Position numbers and translations under genes: made by a program. A DNA stretch of 64,000 nt from Geothrix sp. 21YS21S-2 (GTDB lineage Bacteria > Acidobacteriota > Holophagae > Holophagales > Holophagaceae): contig NZ_CP132910.1 of assembly GCF_030846775.1 (NCBI RefSeq), positions 282,001 through 346,000 on the forward strand. Direction: 5' to 3'. The notes under the pieces are model-generated. The model worked only from the letters and a program-made list of their open reading frames with translations, did no database searches and was not told the DNA's origin. Position 1 is the stretch's first letter. Every line of letters starts with the position of its first letter. Below are positions 61,343 through 64,000 of the stretch, piece after piece.

Positions 61343-61714
61343 CTACCTTTCCAGAAGGGCGGCGACCTTCCGGACCAGCTCCGCGGGTTCCACGGGCTTG
61401 GCCTGGAAGTCGTCCACCGGCACCATCTCGTCGTCCCGCCCGAAGGCGAGCCCGGAGGCGGAAGCCACGGACGTGAGCATGAGGATGGGCCGCTTCCACC
61501 CCTGGCGCCGCAGCTCCTGCGCCATGGCGAAGCCGTCGTCGGGCTGCTCCATCATCACGTCGAGAATGAGGAGATCGGGTCCGAAAACCTCCACCGCCTT
61601 CATGCCGTCCCTGCGGTTGTAGGCGCTGGAAAGGGTGTGCCCGGCCCTTTCCAGGAAGAGCGTGCTCGCTTCCACGATGTCTGGATCGTCGTCGACGATG
61701 AGGATCTTGGCCAT
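61343..61714 (-). CDS. single-domain response regulator heading the hydrogenase operon
   Basis: A 123-residue receiver. It shows VDDDPD at residues 6-11, phospho-Asp in LLILDVMMEQPDDGFAMAQEL, Thr/Ser in LMLTSVAS and Lys in FQAKPVEP. There is an insertion between strands 4 and 5 (LAFGRDDEMVPVDD). No DNA-binding domain, so it would act by protein contact or phosphorelay. ATG 61714 chosen; an upstream in-frame reading is not conserved. It is the first gene of the operon receiver-hydC-hydB-hydA-kinase. Confidence 0.9.
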   Translation of the reverse strand: MAKILIVDDDPDIVEASTLFLERAGHTLSSAYNRRDGMKAVEVFGPDLLILDVMMEQPDDGFAMAQELRRQGWKRPILMLTSVASASGLAFGRDDEMVPVDDFQAKPVEPAELVRKVAALLER

Positions 61715-61870
61715 GGCTGTTCTCCGGTGGGAATCGGATTGAGTTGTATGGGGATCGGATGCACCCAAGTCTAGGTCGGGTTCAGCCATGAGGGGAGAAA
61801 TAACTGGATCCCGGACAAAAAAACCGAATATCAGATGAAATTAGTCGAGTTTATTCCCATTTCCCCTTTC

Positions 61871-62010
61871 CGCGATCCTCCGCGAGCCCGCAGCGCCTCC
61901 GCGTTTGATTGTTTCTTTAAGTATTCTATTTGCTTGGATTTACACCAGCATTGAGAATCTTTAAGAAAACAATCAAACGCGGAGGCGCTGAGGGCTCGCG
62001 GAGGACCGCT
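61871..62010. repeat. long inverted repeat, 50-bp arms, 40-nt loop
   Basis: Arms 61871-61920 and 61961-62010 are reverse complements at about 45 of 50 positions. The outer part is GC-rich (CCTCCGCGAGCCC, GCGCCTCCGCG) and the inner part AT-rich (TTTGATTGTTT). It lies within the 314-bp gap 61715-62028 between hydG (ending 62029) and the hydrogenase operon; the remaining bases 61715-61870 are AT-rich and should carry the operon promoter. It may be a terminator/attenuator, a dispersed repeat or a non-coding MITE-like element. Confidence 0.75.
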
Positions 62011-62028
62011 GAGAAAAAACGACCTATA

Positions 62029-63450
62029 TCAGAACCGCAGGTCCCTTTCTCCGGCCCGGATCCTTTCCAGGTAGTTGCTGGCGGCCTCCCGGGCCTTCGG
62101 GTTGGGGATCGTGGCCAGCTCCTCCTTGATCCTGTGCTCTCCGAGCTCCCTTAGTTCCGGGTCGCCGTAGTCCTCGATGTATTCCATGAGCGTCAGCAGG
62201 GCGTTGGGCTGGCAGACGTTGGCGATCTGGCCGGTCTTGGCCAGCTTCATGAAGCGGTCCCCGGTCCTGCCTTCCCGGTAGCAGGCGGTGCAGTAGCTGG
62301 GGACGTAGCCGTCGCGCAGGAGGTCCTTCAGCACCTCGGTGGGGCTGCGATGGTCGGCGGGCTCGAACTGGGGGACGGCGTCCTCGAAGCCCAGCTTGGG
62401 GGTCTGGGCGTAGCCGCCCACCCCGGTGCAGGACCCGGCGCTCACCTGGGAGATGCCCAGGGCGATCACTTCCTCCCGGTAGCCCATGGGCTCGCGGGTG
62501 GAGAGGATCATGCCGGCGTAGGGGGTGGCCAGGCGGAGCACGGCCACGACCTTCTTGAAGTCCTCGTCCGAGACCAGGTGGGGGAAGTCGCAGGCGGACA
62601 CGCCGGACGCCGCGCGGATGCGGGGCACGGAGAGGGTGTGGGGACCCACGCCCAGGGCCGCCTCCAGGTGCTCGGCGTGCATGAGCATGCCCACCGTCTC
62701 GTACTTCCAGTCGAAGAGCCCGTAGAGGACGCCGAGGCCCACGTCGTCGATACCGGCCCTCATGGCGCGGTCGTGGGCGCCGGTGTGCCACTCGTAGTTC
62801 CGCTTGGGGCCCTTGTGCACGGCCAGGTAGGTGGGCTTGTGGTAGGTCTCCTGGAAGAGGATGTAGGTGCCGATGCCCGCGTCCTTGAGCCGGCGGTAGT
62901 CGTCCTCCGTGGTGGCCGCGATGTTCACGTTCACCCGGCGGATGGCGCCGTTCTTGAACTTGAGGGAATAGATGGTCGCGATGCACTCCAGCACGTAGTC
63001 CAGGGGGCAGTTCACCGGGTCCTCGCCCACCTCCAGGGCCAGGCGCTTGTGGCCGAGGCCCTCCAGCACCCGGATCTCCTCGGCCAGCTCCGCCTGGCCC
63101 AGCCTGCGCCGCGGCATGGGGTTGTCGTGGTTGTAGCCGCAGTAGCTGCACTGGTTCACGCAGAAGTCGGAGAGGTAGAGGGGCGCGAACATCACGATGC
63201 GCCGGCCGTAGATGTGCTCCTTGATGTGCCGGGCCAGGGTGAAGACCTCGCCCAGGATGGCGGGGTCCTCCACGTTCAGGAGGACGGCGGCCTCCCGGTG
63301 GGTGAGGCCGCCGAAGGTGGCGGCGCGGTCCAGGATGGCGCGGACGGCCTTGGGGTCCCGGGCCTGCAGGACGGCGCCTTCCAGGGTGGACTCGATCTCC
63401 CCATGGTCGATGAAGTCGTTGGGATCGGAGGAACGGGGATCGTAGGACAT
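62029..63450 (-). CDS. hydG: [FeFe]-hydrogenase H-cluster radical SAM maturase HydG
   Basis: A 473-residue radical SAM tyrosine lyase that makes the CO and CN ligands of the H-cluster. The SAM cluster motif CVNQCSYCGY (CX3CX2C) is near residue 96, and the C-terminal auxiliary cluster motif CTACYREGRTGDRFM with a later Cys (NVCQPN) is present near residue 390. The full family length is kept. HydE and HydF are not in the window; they may lie beyond the right edge or elsewhere. The start shares a base with the upstream gene stop (TGATG). Confidence 0.95.
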   Translation of the reverse strand: MSYDPRSSDPNDFIDHGEIESTLEGAVLQARDPKAVRAILDRAATFGGLTHREAAVLLNVEDPAILGEVFTLARHIKEHIYGRRIVMFAPLYLSDFCVNQCSYCGYNHDNPMPRRRLGQAELAEEIRVLEGLGHKRLALEVGEDPVNCPLDYVLECIATIYSLKFKNGAIRRVNVNIAATTEDDYRRLKDAGIGTYILFQETYHKPTYLAVHKGPKRNYEWHTGAHDRAMRAGIDDVGLGVLYGLFDWKYETVGMLMHAEHLEAALGVGPHTLSVPRIRAASGVSACDFPHLVSDEDFKKVVAVLRLATPYAGMILSTREPMGYREEVIALGISQVSAGSCTGVGGYAQTPKLGFEDAVPQFEPADHRSPTEVLKDLLRDGYVPSYCTACYREGRTGDRFMKLAKTGQIANVCQPNALLTLMEYIEDYGDPELRELGEHRIKEELATIPNPKAREAASNYLERIRAGERDLRF

Positions 63451-63725
63451 CAGGACTCCTTGCTTGAAGCGGGGACCTCCCGGGCCAGGGCGGTCTTGAC
63501 GGCGATGCCGGGAACGCGCCCCAGGCGCCCGGTGAGGGCGCTGAGCTCGTCGGTCGTGCCGTCGACGATGAGGGAGACGATGGACACGCCGCGCTCCCGG
63601 TAGGGGATCCCCATGCGCCCCACGATGAGGGAGGCCGAATCATGGAGGATGGCGTTGACCTCCGGCGCCGAGGCGAGGTCCTCGACGACGATTCCCACGA
63701 CCCCGAGGCGCTTCGTCATGCTCAT
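63450..63725 (-). CDS. TM1266-family iron-only hydrogenase system putative regulator
   Basis: A 91-residue ACT/NikR-C-like protein with the recognisable family run RLGVVGIVVEDLASAPEVNA, then SLIVGRMGIPYRERGVSIV and GTTDELSALTGRLGRVPG. Genes of this family occur beside [FeFe]-hydrogenase maturases and are proposed regulators; biochemical role unproven. ATG 63725 (or 63719) was chosen at the conserved N-terminus. It is coupled to hydG by a one-base overlap. Confidence 0.88.
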   Translation of the reverse strand: MSMTKRLGVVGIVVEDLASAPEVNAILHDSASLIVGRMGIPYRERGVSIVSLIVDGTTDELSALTGRLGRVPGIAVKTALAREVPASSKES

Positions 63726-63943
63726 GCCGGCCCTTTCTGGCGGGCCCGGCCCAGGCGTCTCGACGGGATGGACGTGCGGAGTCCCGCGTGTCCTTCCGCT
63801 CGGGGTTGGCCTTGCGGTCGGGGGTGGGGTGGAGGGTGTGACCGGCAACGGAACGGATCCCGCTGCCCGACACTCCAGAGATAGGCCCGCACGGGAAAAG
63901 CGTCAATGAATTGGGACCTATTTGATGACCTTTGGGTCTTCTT

Positions 63944-63959
63944 TGTGACCGGGATCACA
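63944..63959. promoter_or_regulatory. CRP/FNR-family binding site upstream of the TM1266-hydG operon
   Basis: The sequence TGTGA-CCGGGA-TCACA is a perfect match to the CRP core (TGTGA-N6-TCACA). It lies about 219 bp upstream of the TM1266 gene in the leader 63726-64000, which has no gene. The AT-rich sequence on the hydG side (63905-63926) could hold a -10 at a position fitting class II activation. Which Crp/Fnr-family protein binds is unknown. Confidence 0.55.
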
Positions 63960-64000
63960 CAGAAGATCTCCAGGTCTTTTGAGATGAGTCTAAAATATAT

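Noticed and set aside
1-64000. CRISPR array, tRNA or rRNA genes, transposase or integrase
   Set aside because: I looked for spaced direct repeats, cloverleaf-like sequences and recombinase motifs in the gaps and found none; a tRNAscan or Infernal run would be decisive.

Overview
This is a GC-rich, gene-dense bacterial chromosome segment: about 63 protein genes, short intergenic gaps, many 1-8 nt start/stop overlaps and several convergent 3' overlaps. I see no rRNA, tRNA, CRISPR array, transposase or phage gene. The content suggests a Gram-negative chemoheterotroph with an anaerobic or microaerobic lifestyle: TonB-like proteins, a SPOR/NlpC lipoprotein, a quinol NO reductase, a trimeric [FeFe]-hydrogenase with HydG, a FixABCX/ETF fatty-acid cluster and an XdhABC-type molybdoenzyme. 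The style (very high GC, propeller-type sensor kinase, PEGA-tailed Ser/Thr kinase) fits Acidobacteriota, perhaps the Holophagaceae (Geothrix/Holophaga-like). That assignment is inference only; no marker gene in the window proves it.

Layout. 0.1-4.8 kb: an ScfR/RamB-type regulator of short-chain acyl metabolism and an orphan Reg_prop sensor kinase. 4.9-8.6 kb: xdhA-xdhB-xdhC. 8.6-12.1 kb: a thioredoxin-like/TonB_C protein divergent from an RCC1-repeat protein, then a DUF4019 lipoprotein. 12.2-16.5 kb: quinol-dependent NO reductase, a single-domain response regulator, a YkgJ cysteine-cluster protein and a LysR regulator. 16.5-24.2 kb: one long minus-strand operon of CoA-transferase, two acyl-CoA dehydrogenases, EtfB/FixA, EtfA/FixB, FixC, FixX and MaoC hydratase. 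It closely parallels the E. coli ydi (ydiF-ydiO-ydiQRST) arrangement. 24.4-34.7 kb: flavin reductase, a TonB-like protein, a phosphofructokinase with PPi-type signature residues, a MazE/PIN pair, cyclophilin, TSUP transporter, SPOR-NlpC lipoprotein, and a map-ispE-ABC ATPase-ABC permease operon.

34.7-50 kb: an unrecognised three-gene operon, a secreted JAMM/DUF4329-like protein, an LDH/MDH-family enzyme with a malate-type selectivity residue, PBP1A, a MATE pump, a GNAT, two-subunit L-serine dehydratase, truA with a response regulator, a PHP phosphoesterase with an orphan FlhB C-terminal protein, and a cellulose-synthase-like glycosyltransferase. 50-56 kb: Ser/Thr kinase with PEGA repeats, a membrane protein, a CHMI-like tautomerase, Dus, an EamA transporter and small unknowns.

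56.3-64 kb is the most distinctive part. A response regulator, hydC, hydB, hydA and a GAF histidine kinase form one operon, so the hydrogenase structural genes are bracketed by a two-component pair. Upstream lie hydG and its TM1266-type partner regulator, preceded by a TGTGA-N6-TCACA site. A 50-bp-arm inverted repeat sits between the two units. The hydrogenase (NADH and possibly ferredoxin to H2) and the FixABCX complex (NADH split to quinone and ferredoxin) could share the same electron carriers. That link is inference.
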